Under the pieces are notes generated by a model. The model did not search any database and was not told the DNA's origin. It saw only the letters and a program-made list of their open reading frames with translations. DNA of 35,633 nucleotides from an uncultured bacterium (GTDB lineage: Bacteria; Planctomycetota; UBA1135; GCA-002686595): the NCBI GenBank assembly GCA_937910685.1, contig CALEMP010000185.1:1-35633 (forward strand). Direction: 5' to 3'. The position numbers and the translations under genes were made by a program. Below are positions 1 to 8,321 of this stretch, in pieces; the stretch's first letter is position 1; each line of letters begins with the position of its first letter.

Positions 1-2
1 CC

Positions 3-218
3 GATGCCGCCACCGACGAAACCGCCGATGCCGCCACCGACGAAACCGCCGATGCTGCAACCGACGAGACCGCCGATGCTGCCACCGACGAGACCGCCGA
101 TGCTGCCACCGACGAGACCGCCGATGCTGCAACCGACGAGACCGCCGATGCTGCAACCGACGAAACCGCCGATGCTGCTACCGACGAAACCGCCGATGCT
201 GCTACCGACGAAACCCCT
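3..218 (+). repeat. Nine 24-bp in-frame tandem repeats (DAATDETA)n
   Basis: Nine contiguous 24-bp units run from 3 to 218, with no spacers, and may continue upstream of the window. Each encodes Asp-Ala-Ala-Thr-Asp-Glu-Thr-Ala; the ninth ends in Pro. Units differ mostly at synonymous or third positions (gat gcc gcc, gat gct gca, gat gct gcc, gat gct gct; gaa or gag), which suggests the peptide is under selection. The frame is set by continuity with the downstream protein. The Pro-rich reading in another frame stops at 309 and is a shadow. Confidence 0.95.
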
Positions 219-1187
219 CAGAAGCCTGAAGAGCCGACCAAGTTCTACTACGAGTACGATGAGGTCAAGGACCAGGCGATCGCCGAAGCTGCGATCTGGG
301 ACGCCATGACCTCCTTCCTTGAAGATGTGCGCACGCGCATGCAGGTCCCCGATTCCGACGTGGATTGGATGGCCGAAGCCGCTGCCCTTGGACTAACCGT
401 CACCTCGATGGAAGAACCCCTTGAACGCTCCAAGATTGCGGAGATGGAAGGCTGGGGTGGCCGCAACCTCTCGAACCAACTGTCCTTTGCTCAGACCGAC
501 ACTTTTGTGCCCCGGGTGCAAGTGGAAGAGGGGGGTATGGTGATTGCCAAGCTGCTCGAAAAGATCGAACCGGAGCGCAAGCCCTGGGAAGAGATCAAAG
601 AGGAAGTGCTGACCCAATGGGCCCGCGCCAATGCGATCGAGCTCGCGGTGGACTCCCTGCAGGGCATCCTGGAAATCTGCGCTGAGCGTGGCATAGACGA
701 TGCGGGTGCGCCCCTTTCCAACGAAGAGTGGAAGCCGATGGTGAGTGCCGAAGATCTGCGTAAGAGCGCGGGCGCAGCAAACTTCACCCTGGTAGAGCGT
801 CCCATGCTCACGCGCACCGAGTGGCCCGGGGACGACCCGAACCTGGCGACTAACGCGGACCGCTTCCTGCAGGGCCAGCCCGATCTCTATGAGCTCGAGC
901 CGGGCCAGGTGGGATATCCGCGTAAGGACTTTACTGGGGACCGAGCCTATCTCGTGCGCCTCAACAAGGTCGCTGATCCGGACCCGAAGAAGAAGATGAA
1001 GGCTCAGGCTGTGCTTAGCCTGCGTCAGAGCAGCCAGGCTGAGTTGGCCCAAAACCTGATCGCTGACCTCTATCCCAAGAGCGAGTGGTTCAGCGAAACC
1101 TTCAGCGTCCGCTGGCCCGCGCGGGAAGCACGGGAAATACGGGAAGCGAAGGAGCGCGAGGAGAGCGGAACCGGCGAATCAAACTGA
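3..1187 (+). CDS. PpiD/SurA-like periplasmic folding factor, 5'-truncated by window edge
   Basis: The reading frame is open from base 3 through the internal ATG at 306 to the TGA at 1185-1187, so the true start lies upstream of the window. The visible N-terminal part is nine tandem copies of the octapeptide DAATDETA (the last ends in P), followed by a Pro/Glu hinge and a helical region of about 300 residues. The stretch around 540-680 (VIAKLLEKIEPERKPWEEI, then a long amphipathic helix) resembles the part of PpiD/SurA-type proteins after the parvulin domain, where a conserved 'kP(f/w)eev' motif precedes the chaperone helix. That suggests a secreted or membrane-anchored prolyl isomerase/chaperone, but the catalytic domain is not in view. 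The 3' end overlaps the converging kinase gene by 9 bp. The family call is tentative; an uncharacterised periplasmic protein is the alternative. Confidence 0.6.
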   Translation, partial: DAATDETADAATDETADAATDETADAATDETADAATDETADAATDETADAATDETADAATDETADAATDETPQKPEEPTKFYYEYDEVKDQAIAEAAIWDAMTSFLEDVRTRMQVPDSDVDWMAEAAALGLTVTSMEEPLERSKIAEMEGWGGRNLSNQLSFAQTDTFVPRVQVEEGGMVIAKLLEKIEPERKPWEEIKEEVLTQWARANAIELAVDSLQGILEICAERGIDDAGAPLSNEEWKPMVSAEDLRKSAGAANFTLVERPMLTRTEWPGDDPNLATNADRFLQGQPDLYELEPGQVGYPRKDFTGDRAYLVRLNKVADPDPKKKMKAQAVLSLRQSSQAELAQNLIADLYPKSEWFSETFSVRWPAREAREIREAKEREESGTGESN

Positions 1188-3104
1188 TCGAGTTGCCTTG
1201 CGGAAGGTGAGCCTCACGGTTAAGCCTCCGCCGGGTCGTTCGCGCAGATCAAGACGGGCCTTCATGGCCCGCGCATACTGGGCCACCAGGTGCAGGCCTA
1301 GGCCCGTGCCGGTGGCCTCTCGCGTGGCCTCGGTACCCAAGCGCACAAATGGCTCCAGGACCCGCTGGTAGTCCTCTGGTCGGATCCCCGGGCCACGGTC
1401 GGAAACGTCCAGGACCAAGCGCAACCCCTCGCTGGCCAGGCTGACTCTGATTTTCTCTTGGCCCTCGGACACCGGGGCGTACTTGCGCGCGTTCTCGATC
1501 AGGTTGATGAGCACCCCCCGAACCCCGTCTTCGGTGAACAGGGCTTGGGGCAGGTTCGGTTCCAATACCAGGGACACATCGCTGCCTTCCAGAGCATCGA
1601 TCTCCGCCAGGGTGCTCTTGGTGGTCGCGCCCAAATCCCCCGGCTCCGGTTCAGGGGGCACCTCTTCCAGCCGGCGCTTGTCGATCACGCGCTGTACCAA
1701 GCCAGTCAGGCGATTCGAGGCTGAGAGAATGTGTTCGAGGGCCGCCTGCTGCCGGTCCGGGTCTTTGATCCAGCCATCCCGGAGCATTTCTCCGTGCAAT
1801 CGAATCGCTGCGATGGGTGTGCGCAATTCGTGGGTGACAGCGGCGACGAAGTTTTCGGTCCTGTGTACGTGCGCCCGGCTTGCCTGCAGGGATGAGAGCA
1901 AAAGGTTCAGCCCGACCCCGAGGGAAATGAGCATCACGATCACGAGGGCGGCAAACCAGAGCATCCGCTGCTGGAGTCTGCGACCCAGGTCGCCCACGTT
2001 GGTGGCAACCGCAAAGCTGAACCGATCCTGGTCCACAGGGCGATCAAAGGTGATGCCCAGATCATCCAGGGGGCGGGCGAGGGCCAGGATCCATTCGTCC
2101 GGGTCGAGTTCGTGCGCCGCGCTGCTGGCCAAGAGGACCTGACCTTCGGGCAGGACCTCGGCCTTGGTTTGGGTGGTGTACATCCGTTCCAACCAGTCCC
2201 CATCAAGAACAACCCCGTGCAACCAGGCTTGGCGCCTGCGTAGGGGATCGAGGCAATGCCAAAAGGATTCGTGCTCAGTTCCCGGCGGCACCTCGATGGG
2301 ATCCATGACCACCACCCGCGTGGCGGTCAAGCGCAAGTTGTCCTCTTCGTCCCTGACCATGCGTAAGTCAAAGGGCGTGGTGCGGATCAAGACTTGGGTG
2401 ACTTGCAGGCTGATTGAGGCAGCGCGAATGTCCTGGTCCGCGCAACGCGAGCGACTGGTCTCGGTTTGCCGCGGGTGCAGACTGACCGCCACCTGGCCAA
2501 AGTCGAGCCAGAACTCCCGTCCACTGCTGATTCGGGAGGGGCTACTGCCGACCCGTCCCGCTTCCTTGCTGGAGTAGTCCCCGAAGCTCAAGCCTCCACT
2601 ACCCAGGTGCTCCATGCCCCAGTCCACTCTGCGCAGGGACAGAAGGTCCTGGGCCACCTTGTCAAGCCGTTTGGTGTCCTCCCGCTCGGCCCGGCCAAAT
2701 TGCTCTCGGCCCCGGAACACCGTTAGCTGCTGGCCCCCCGGGGCTTCGGGGTCCTGGGCAAACCAGGCCAGGATTCCCTCTCGTCGCTCTTCCCGGTTTA
2801 GCACCGAGGGTTTGCTGATCATAACTCCTTTGGCGTCAAAGGATTGGTCCCACAATAGATAGTCCAGGGGATTGCGGTTCTCTTCCTGGGCTAGGATCGC
2901 TCGAACACGGGCGGCCATGGCTTGGGAGAAACGGGTTGCTCCGTCTTGCACCGCGGCTGGAGCCTCTTCCAATTGACGCGCTTGGTCCTGGTTCAACTGT
3001 CGCCAGAGCAAGCCCCCAAAGACCGCTCCGGGCAGGACGACCAGGAGGGCATAAAGGAGCAGGGCCGTGCGCTGGGTATGGGGGTTCAGGCTGAGTCGTG
3101 CCAA
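1179..3104 (-). CDS. Two-pass sensor histidine kinase with large extracytoplasmic sensor
   Basis: This 641-residue inner-membrane kinase senses an unknown signal and should phosphorylate the regulator encoded just upstream. One transmembrane helix lies at about 13-34 and a second at about 380-405. Between them is a periplasmic region of about 345 residues with no domain I recognise. There is no obvious HAMP; the HisKA helix follows the second helix directly, with phospho-acceptor H425 in VTHELRTP. The HATPase_c domain shows the N box (N538 in LIENARKY), G1 (DRGPGI, about 570) and G2 (GTGLGLHL, about 602), so the enzyme looks active. Its start overlaps the 3' end of the response-regulator gene by 19 bp, implying coupled translation. 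Its 3' end converges on and overlaps the folding-factor gene by 9 bp. Confidence 0.93.
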   Translation of the reverse strand: MARLSLNPHTQRTALLLYALLVVLPGAVFGGLLWRQLNQDQARQLEEAPAAVQDGATRFSQAMAARVRAILAQEENRNPLDYLLWDQSFDAKGVMISKPSVLNREERREGILAWFAQDPEAPGGQQLTVFRGREQFGRAEREDTKRLDKVAQDLLSLRRVDWGMEHLGSGGLSFGDYSSKEAGRVGSSPSRISSGREFWLDFGQVAVSLHPRQTETSRSRCADQDIRAASISLQVTQVLIRTTPFDLRMVRDEEDNLRLTATRVVVMDPIEVPPGTEHESFWHCLDPLRRRQAWLHGVVLDGDWLERMYTTQTKAEVLPEGQVLLASSAAHELDPDEWILALARPLDDLGITFDRPVDQDRFSFAVATNVGDLGRRLQQRMLWFAALVIVMLISLGVGLNLLLSSLQASRAHVHRTENFVAAVTHELRTPIAAIRLHGEMLRDGWIKDPDRQQAALEHILSASNRLTGLVQRVIDKRRLEEVPPEPEPGDLGATTKSTLAEIDALEGSDVSLVLEPNLPQALFTEDGVRGVLINLIENARKYAPVSEGQEKIRVSLASEGLRLVLDVSDRGPGIRPEDYQRVLEPFVRLGTEATREATGTGLGLHLVAQYARAMKARLDLRERPGGGLTVRLTFRKATRSV

Positions 3105-3823
3105 CGGTATCCCTTGCCGCGGACGGTCTGGATCAAGCTCGGGTTGGCAGGATCGGGTTCAACCTTGCGGCGCAGTCCCACGATGTGAATGTCCACCGTG
3201 CGTGTTTCCACGTTCGCGCTTTGGTAGTGCCAAACATCCAATAAGAGGTCGCCACGGGTGACCACCCGATCGCGATGGCGGATGAGGTACTTGAGGATGT
3301 CCCCTTCCCTGGGGGTCAGGGCTTCCATTTTTCCATCCCGGTGCACCTCAAGACGAGCCAGGTCGACTTGGATGTCGCCGGGAAGGTTCAGGGTCTCCGG
3401 CGGGCCGGCGTCCATTTCCACCCGGCGGAATTGGGCGTCCACCCGGGCGACTAACTCGCGCGGGGAGAAGGGCTTGGTCAAATAGTCATCGGCCCCGCTT
3501 TGGAAGCCGCGCAGGATGTCGTCCTCGTCAGCGAGTGCGGTCAAAATAAGCACCCGACTGCGCAGGCCTTCCTTGCGCATGGTCTCGAGGATTTCAAGAC
3601 CGCCCATGCCGGGCAGCATCAGGTCGAGCACGATCAGGTCGGGCTTGTGGGCCCGGATGTGTTCGAGGGCTTGTAACCCGTCGGTGGCGATTTGTGCCTG
3701 GTAGTTCCCGTACTGGAGGGCGTCGCAAACTCCCTGGGCAAGGGCTGCCTCATCCTCGACGATCAGGATTTTGTGCTGGATGGTGTCGGTCATGCTAAGT
3801 GTCTGTGTTGGTTCACGGTTCAT
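3086..3823 (-). CDS. OmpR/PhoB-family response regulator
   Basis: This 245-residue DNA-binding transcriptional regulator is the partner of the kinase downstream. The receiver domain (about 18-132) has the acidic pocket VEDE at 22-25, phospho-acceptor D67 in LDLMLPGMGG and the conserved K117 in TKPFSP. A winged-helix output domain (about 148-243) follows, ending in the typical TVRGKGYRW. The ATG at 3823 is preceded by AAGAGGGG at a normal distance, whereas the internal ATG at 3793 has no ribosome site, so the longer form is chosen. The 103 bp upstream (3824-3926) separate it from the ligase-like gene; no convincing promoter is visible there, and it may be co-transcribed with upstream genes. 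The target regulon cannot be read from the sequence. Confidence 0.95.
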   Translation of the reverse strand: MNREPTQTLSMTDTIQHKILIVEDEAALAQGVCDALQYGNYQAQIATDGLQALEHIRAHKPDLIVLDLMLPGMGGLEILETMRKEGLRSRVLILTALADEDDILRGFQSGADDYLTKPFSPRELVARVDAQFRRVEMDAGPPETLNLPGDIQVDLARLEVHRDGKMEALTPREGDILKYLIRHRDRVVTRGDLLLDVWHYQSANVETRTVDIHIVGLRRKVEPDPANPSLIQTVRGKGYRWHDSA

Positions 3824-3926
3824 TCTGCCCCTCTTGGCCCCCGAGTACGGAGTTTCCCATGGGTTAGAGGGCGCTTTTGCACTCTTTTTCGCTCTTTGAA
3901 CAGAGGGACGCGGCCCCGTGGGTCCC

Positions 3927-6185
3927 TCAGCGTGGTGCGCCTTGAAGGCTTGGCAGCAATCCCTGGGACAGGAGAGCGTCTCCGGCCGTCGGGTGCAGGC
4001 CCAAGATGTCCTGGGGATTGAGGGTCAAGCCCTGCAACTCGCCCCGGGCCGCGTCCAGCTGGCCATCCGCCGCTAGAACCCCAGCCAACTCTATGCGCAG
4101 GGCTTCCGCACCGCGCGAAGTTGTCCCGGTGCTCCCCGCGAGGGCCTCGAGCCCCCGGGCAGAGGCGCGCAGGGCCTGACGCAGGCTGCGCAGGGCCCCG
4201 CCTAAATCCCCCCGGTCTAAGGCCCGTTGGGCATAGCCCCGGTGGGCCAGGGTCAGGAGAGCATCCGCTTGAATCTGGGCGTCACGTTTGTTCGCTCGGT
4301 CAGCGGCGGCGAAAGCCTCGTCCGGATTGTCTAAGTCGTTGCCCTCCCCAAGAGCCTCCCAGAGGGGAGCGCTGGAAGCCGACCGCCCCTGCAATTGGTT
4401 GCGCTGCATCAAACGTCGTAGGTACTGCTCGCTGGCGGCTTGATGCGTTTGCGTGGCGGTGAGGGCGGTGCGCACCTCTTGGGGTTTCCTGCGGTCGAGG
4501 GCCAGCAGGAGAGCATTGCGGCACAGAACCGGATTTCCCGGGTCGAGACCGCGAAGTTGTTCTTGCAGATCATGGGCCTCCTGCAGATTACCCATCCGAG
4601 CCTGACTGTTGGCCAGGTCCATCAGTGCCGCCCGTCGGTGGGGGCGCAGGGACAAGATACGGCGCAGCACTCGATTGCTCTGTTCGGGGGGCAGGTCTCC
4701 GAGGCGCGCGCTTTGGGCCAGGGCATCCACCGAAAAGGACCTTGCGAGCAGGGCGCGGTCGATGGCTTCCCGGGCGACTTGCATTCCCGAGCGCATGGAG
4801 GTTTCATCTTTGGTGAGCTCAAGGGCGCGCTTGGCCTGGCCCAACTCCCCCAGGGCGCGGCCGTGTTGCACGAACTCCCAAGCGGGTTGCGCCAGGGCCA
4901 GGGCCAAGAGCAGGATCACACCTTCGGGACCGAGGCTCTTGGAGCGCGCTGAAAACTTGTTGGGCGCGATCAAGGCACCGAGCAAGGGAAGGGCCACCGC
5001 AGGCGCGGCGACCCCCGCCATCAGGGGCGCGTTGATCAGCCCTGCCCCCAGAAAAGCCAGCACTCCCAGGCCGCAGGCTGCGCGTGTGTTGCTGGTGCGG
5101 CGCAAGGCCGCGAAGGATTGGGCGGCGATCCAACCGAGCAAAAGCACAAGGGCTCCGCCAATCAGCCAGCCCTGCTCGGCAATCAGTTGCAGACTGTCCT
5201 GGTGCAGGTGCTCCACATCCACGGGCGTTGGCTCCAAGCGCTGGTGCTCGCTGACGCTGATTTCACGGGAGTCCCGGAAGGGCGGGTAATCACGGGCCAC
5301 TTGTCCGGGGCCGACACCCATGGGATAGGCCGCGAAAAACGTGGGCGTGCTGCCGTAAAGCAAACGGCGAAAGGCCAGGCCGCCTTCCCCTTGGGAAGCG
5401 GCGACCGCGGGAGTCGCGGCTGTCTGGTGCCCCCAGGTGTGCAGGCCGAGGCTCCCCGCCAGTACACCGGCGATCACCAATGCGATGCGTATCTCGTGGG
5501 GCCGGGTCTTGCGTGCGTTGGGCAGGACCAACAGCAGGGCCAGTGCTCCAAAGCCAACACTCGCCAAGCGTGAGTCGCTGATTCCCGCCCAAATGCCGTA
5601 GGCCACGAGGCCGGCGAGGGCCAAAGCTCGTGGGAATCCACGACGGCTGGTGAAGGCGAAGATCCCCAGGACAGCCGCGGGCAAGGCTACCTCTGCCGCA
5701 TCCCCGGCGTTGCCCAGCATGGCGCCCGGGTGGTTTGTCAGGAAAGATCCCGCCGCGACCAACAGGGGCACGGGCAAGAGCCCTTCGATCAAACCCTTAC
5801 GGCCTTCCGGTCCTAAGCGGGCTCCCGCCAACACCAGGGCAGCGGCGGTCATCATGCTGAGGCTTGTTCTCTCCGCTTCGAATACATCTCCCAGTCCAAA
5901 AAGAGAACGACCTTGGCACAGGAGGGCGAAGGCACCGAATGCGGCGGGCACCAACCCAAGGGCTTTCCAGGATCCGCGCACTTGAAGTGCGGTCACAAGA
6001 AGGGCGGGCAGGGCCAGCAGCAGAGTCCATCCGGCTGCGGCGGAAACGCTGGTGGGCACATCCTGCATGACTCCGGGCCAGGGGGAGCAAAGCACGAGGG
6101 CCGGCAGGGATAACAGCCAACCACGCAAGCGGTCTCCCTGGCGGGTGGGGGCCGGGGGGGGCGTGGGGGTGGATCCTCGGGCCAT
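3927..6185 (-). CDS. O-antigen-ligase-like (Wzy_C) polytopic membrane protein with C-terminal TPR region
   Basis: This 752-residue protein has roughly ten or more hydrophobic segments in its first 440 residues and a soluble helical repeat region (about 450-752) of TPR character, with Ala/Leu/Arg-rich helix pairs. Between membrane segments, around 280-345, is a large loop with YPMGVGPGQ and then EHLHQDSLQLIAEQGW. This matches the His-containing periplasmic loop of the O-antigen ligase/polymerase (WaaL, Wzy, PglL) superfamily. Such enzymes move lipid-linked glycans to lipid A, polymer or protein acceptors. The actual donor and acceptor are unknown. It starts 29 bp after the ftsY stop and may share its transcript. 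No clear Shine-Dalgarno precedes the ATG, so the exact start is uncertain. A bicupin-type or purely structural role is not suggested by anything seen. Confidence 0.75.
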   Translation of the reverse strand: MARGSTPTPPPAPTRQGDRLRGWLLSLPALVLCSPWPGVMQDVPTSVSAAAGWTLLLALPALLVTALQVRGSWKALGLVPAAFGAFALLCQGRSLFGLGDVFEAERTSLSMMTAAALVLAGARLGPEGRKGLIEGLLPVPLLVAAGSFLTNHPGAMLGNAGDAAEVALPAAVLGIFAFTSRRGFPRALALAGLVAYGIWAGISDSRLASVGFGALALLLVLPNARKTRPHEIRIALVIAGVLAGSLGLHTWGHQTAATPAVAASQGEGGLAFRRLLYGSTPTFFAAYPMGVGPGQVARDYPPFRDSREISVSEHQRLEPTPVDVEHLHQDSLQLIAEQGWLIGGALVLLLGWIAAQSFAALRRTSNTRAACGLGVLAFLGAGLINAPLMAGVAAPAVALPLLGALIAPNKFSARSKSLGPEGVILLLALALAQPAWEFVQHGRALGELGQAKRALELTKDETSMRSGMQVAREAIDRALLARSFSVDALAQSARLGDLPPEQSNRVLRRILSLRPHRRAALMDLANSQARMGNLQEAHDLQEQLRGLDPGNPVLCRNALLLALDRRKPQEVRTALTATQTHQAASEQYLRRLMQRNQLQGRSASSAPLWEALGEGNDLDNPDEAFAAADRANKRDAQIQADALLTLAHRGYAQRALDRGDLGGALRSLRQALRASARGLEALAGSTGTTSRGAEALRIELAGVLAADGQLDAARGELQGLTLNPQDILGLHPTAGDALLSQGLLPSLQGAPR

Positions 6186-6214
6186 GGAAATCAGTGTGGG
6201 AGGGGTTGGTCGAA

Positions 6215-7144
6215 CTAGGACTGGGAGGGCGCAGGACTGCCAACGATGGCGTCGACGAAAGGAACCGGGTCGAAGATTTCCAAGTCAGCCAGACCTTCAC
6301 CTGTTCCCACGAAATGAATGGGTAGGCCCAGGTCCTCTTGAATGGCAAACACAGCACCGCCCCGTGCGGTGCCGTCGAGTTTGGCCACCACCGTACCGCT
6401 GACTTCCACCGCCTGGGTGAAGAGTCGCGCCTGTTGAATCGCGTTTTGGCCGTTGGTGCCATCGAGCACCAGCAGGGTGTGGTGCGGGGCATCGGGCAAG
6501 ACCTTGGTGATCACCCGCCGCACCTTGACGAGTTCCTCCATGAGGTTGGATTGGGTGTGCAAGCGTCCTGCCGTGTCGATCAAAATAATGTCCGAGCCAC
6601 GGGCGATCCCCGCCTGCACCGAATCAAAAGCCACGGCCGCGGGATCGGCCCCGTCCTTTTGCTGGCGCACGATGTCGGCCCCATTGCGTTGGGCCCAGAT
6701 TTCTAATTGGTCCGCGGCGGCGGCGCGAAAGGTGTCCCCGGCGCCCAGCAGAACTTTTTTGCCCTGCTGCGTGTAGTGGTGCGCGATTTTGGCGATGGAG
6801 GTGGTCTTGCCGGAACCGTTCACACCGACGATCAAGAAAACCGTGGGCCCCTCGGGAGCAAGCTGGGGCTCGCCGCCTGGATCGAGGCGTCCGAGCAGTT
6901 GCTCGCGCAGGCTCGCGCGTACGCCTTCCTCGTCCTTGAGTTCCCCGCGCTTGTGGCGGCGTTCGATTTCTGCCACCAGTTGACTCGCTAGGGGCCCGAG
7001 GTCTGCGGTGTAGAGCGCGTTCTCCAAGTCCTGAAGGAGCTCCTTGTTGATGGCACGTCCCCCGCGGAAGATGCCCGAGATCGAATCGGAAAGGGCCTCC
7101 CGGGTGCGGTTCAACCGTTGCTTCAGGCGGTCGAAAAGGCCCAT
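6215..7144 (-). CDS. ftsY: Signal recognition particle receptor FtsY
   Basis: This 309-residue SRP GTPase receptor docks ribosome-SRP complexes at the inner membrane for co-translational insertion. The N-terminal helical N domain (about 1-95) is short and lacks the long acidic A domain of enterobacterial FtsY. The G domain has the P-loop GVNGSGKTT (107-115), the SRP-type insertion motif DTFRAAAADQL, DTAGR at 190-194 and AKLDGTARGG, which takes the place of the usual TKxD guanine-specificity motif, followed by the closing GxGE(G)xxDL. It starts with ATG inside the nusB stop (TGATG, 1-bp overlap), so translation is probably coupled. Identification is secure; Ffh is excluded because the M domain is missing. 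Confidence 0.97.
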   Translation of the reverse strand: MGLFDRLKQRLNRTREALSDSISGIFRGGRAINKELLQDLENALYTADLGPLASQLVAEIERRHKRGELKDEEGVRASLREQLLGRLDPGGEPQLAPEGPTVFLIVGVNGSGKTTSIAKIAHHYTQQGKKVLLGAGDTFRAAAADQLEIWAQRNGADIVRQQKDGADPAAVAFDSVQAGIARGSDIILIDTAGRLHTQSNLMEELVKVRRVITKVLPDAPHHTLLVLDGTNGQNAIQQARLFTQAVEVSGTVVAKLDGTARGGAVFAIQEDLGLPIHFVGTGEGLADLEIFDPVPFVDAIVGSPAPSQS

Positions 7145-7731
7145 CAGTCTTCCTCGATCAGAGCATCGTTGGGGTCGATGGGCGCCACTTCCAGGCTGGG
7201 CTGATCCTCTTGCATAAAGGGTGTGGGCTCGGGGGTTTCAGCAGGTTGAATGACGGCTTCTTCCTCTTGCGGAACAGTTGTGGGCTCGGGGGCATCCGTC
7301 GTCGGGAGTGCTCCGCGTTCCGCAGCCATCTGGGAAACCTTATCCAAGATGCCGTTCACAAAGGAACCAGAGCTAGCCGTGGAAAAGCGTTTGCCCAACT
7401 CAATCGCCTCGTTGATGCTGACCTTGGGGGGCACATCGCTGGCGTGGAGTAGCTCGTAGGCGCCGATGCGCAACACGTTGCGGTCCACCACAGCCATACG
7501 ATGGACTTGCCAGTTTTTGGCCACCTCGCCGAGGATCTGGTCGATTTCCGTTTGATGTTCGTGCACCCCGCGCACCACTCGGCGGGCGAACACTACGGTT
7601 TCCCGGTCGGTTTCCGTTTCCCGCAGGAAGGCATCGAGTTCTTCGATTTGCTCGGGGCCGCGTAGGTCCAATTGATAGAGAAACTGCAGGGCCACTTGGC
7701 GGGCCCGGGTGCGTCGTTTGATCTTACTCAT
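7144..7731 (-). CDS. nusB: Transcription antitermination factor NusB with acidic C-terminal tail
   Basis: This is an RNA-binding factor that, with NusE (S10), acts in rRNA antitermination. The canonical all-helical NusB fold occupies about residues 1-140: the N-terminal RRTRARQVALQFLYQLD helix, then VDRNVLRIGAYELL, then SINEAIELGKRFSTASSGSFVNGILDK, all family hallmarks. A tail of about 50 residues rich in Pro, Glu, Thr and Gln follows and ends in DPNDALIEED; most NusB proteins lack it. It overlaps the ribH stop by 4 bp (ATGA) and the ftsY start by 1 bp. The ribH-nusB pairing is widespread in bacteria and supports the call. Confidence 0.96.
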   Translation of the reverse strand: MSKIKRRTRARQVALQFLYQLDLRGPEQIEELDAFLRETETDRETVVFARRVVRGVHEHQTEIDQILGEVAKNWQVHRMAVVDRNVLRIGAYELLHASDVPPKVSINEAIELGKRFSTASSGSFVNGILDKVSQMAAERGALPTTDAPEPTTVPQEEEAVIQPAETPEPTPFMQEDQPSLEVAPIDPNDALIEED

Positions 7732-8300
7732 GATTGATTTTCCCCAGGGGCGGCATCCGCCCGGGCGAGTGCATGCAGGGTTGCGATGGCTCCGCGGGCC
7801 AACTCTCGACCCTTGTCTTGGTCTCCTCCGTGCTCGGGGCCCAGAGCCCTAGCACGTGCTTGCTCTAGGGTGTTGCAAGTCAGCACCCCAAAGAGGATTG
7901 GCTTGTCGGTATCGAGGGACGCCTGCAGGATTCCCGAGGTGGCCCCATAGGAAACCCAGTGGTCGTGGGCAGTCTCGCCCTTGAGCACAAGCCCGAGGCA
8001 GATCACCGCGTCCACGTCCTCGCGCTGGGCAAAGCGTCGGGCCACGAGGGGTAACTCGAAGGAACCGGGGACCCAGGCAATGAGCTCATCCGGTGCGCTT
8101 GCTTCGAGGGCCACCAACTGTGCTTTTGCGGACTGCAACATGCCGCCGGTCAGCTCGGAATGGAACTCGCTGACGACCACTGCGATTCGTGCGCCGGGCA
8201 GGGGGGCTATGGGTTGCAGACTGGGGGAGCCGGGGCGGGACACGGAATCGAAGGGGGTTGGTGGTGGGAAGGAACCGGGAAGTGCCGGTCGTGTGCCCAA
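7728..8300 (-). CDS. ribH: 6,7-dimethyl-8-ribityllumazine synthase (riboflavin biosynthesis), TTG start
   Basis: This enzyme condenses 5-amino-6-ribitylaminouracil with 3,4-dihydroxy-2-butanone 4-phosphate to give lumazine, the penultimate riboflavin step; members form pentamers or 60-mer shells. Visible hallmarks are VPGSFELP (77-84), GLVLKGETAHDHW with catalytic-type His at 112, and TCNTLEQARARA (141-152). The start is read as TTG at 8300 because GGGGGAGG sits 6 bp upstream and no ATG is available; this gives an N-terminal extension of about 34 residues that is Pro-rich. The gene sits 21 bp after the second RND permease and overlaps nusB by 4 bp. No FMN riboswitch is visible upstream, as expected if it is read through from the RND genes. 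Confidence 0.94.
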   Translation of the reverse strand: MGTRPALPGSFPPPTPFDSVSRPGSPSLQPIAPLPGARIAVVVSEFHSELTGGMLQSAKAQLVALEASAPDELIAWVPGSFELPLVARRFAQREDVDAVICLGLVLKGETAHDHWVSYGATSGILQASLDTDKPILFGVLTCNTLEQARARALGPEHGGDQDKGRELARGAIATLHALARADAAPGENQS

Positions 8301-8321
8301 AGGATACCTCCCCCTCGCCCC

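Noticed and set aside
3..218. Possible CRISPR array
   Set aside because: Units are contiguous with no spacers, lie inside an open reading frame and vary at synonymous positions.
4..309. Pro/Thr-rich ORF over the 24-bp repeats (MPPPTKPP...)
   Set aside because: The frame that continues without a stop into the long downstream protein reads DAATDETA. The Pro-rich frame ends at 309 and has no sensible continuation.
3903..3928. Hairpin GAGGGAC/GTCCCTC at the end of the ligase-like gene as a terminator
   Set aside because: The stem overlaps the stop codon, and the minus-strand sequence after it is not T-rich.
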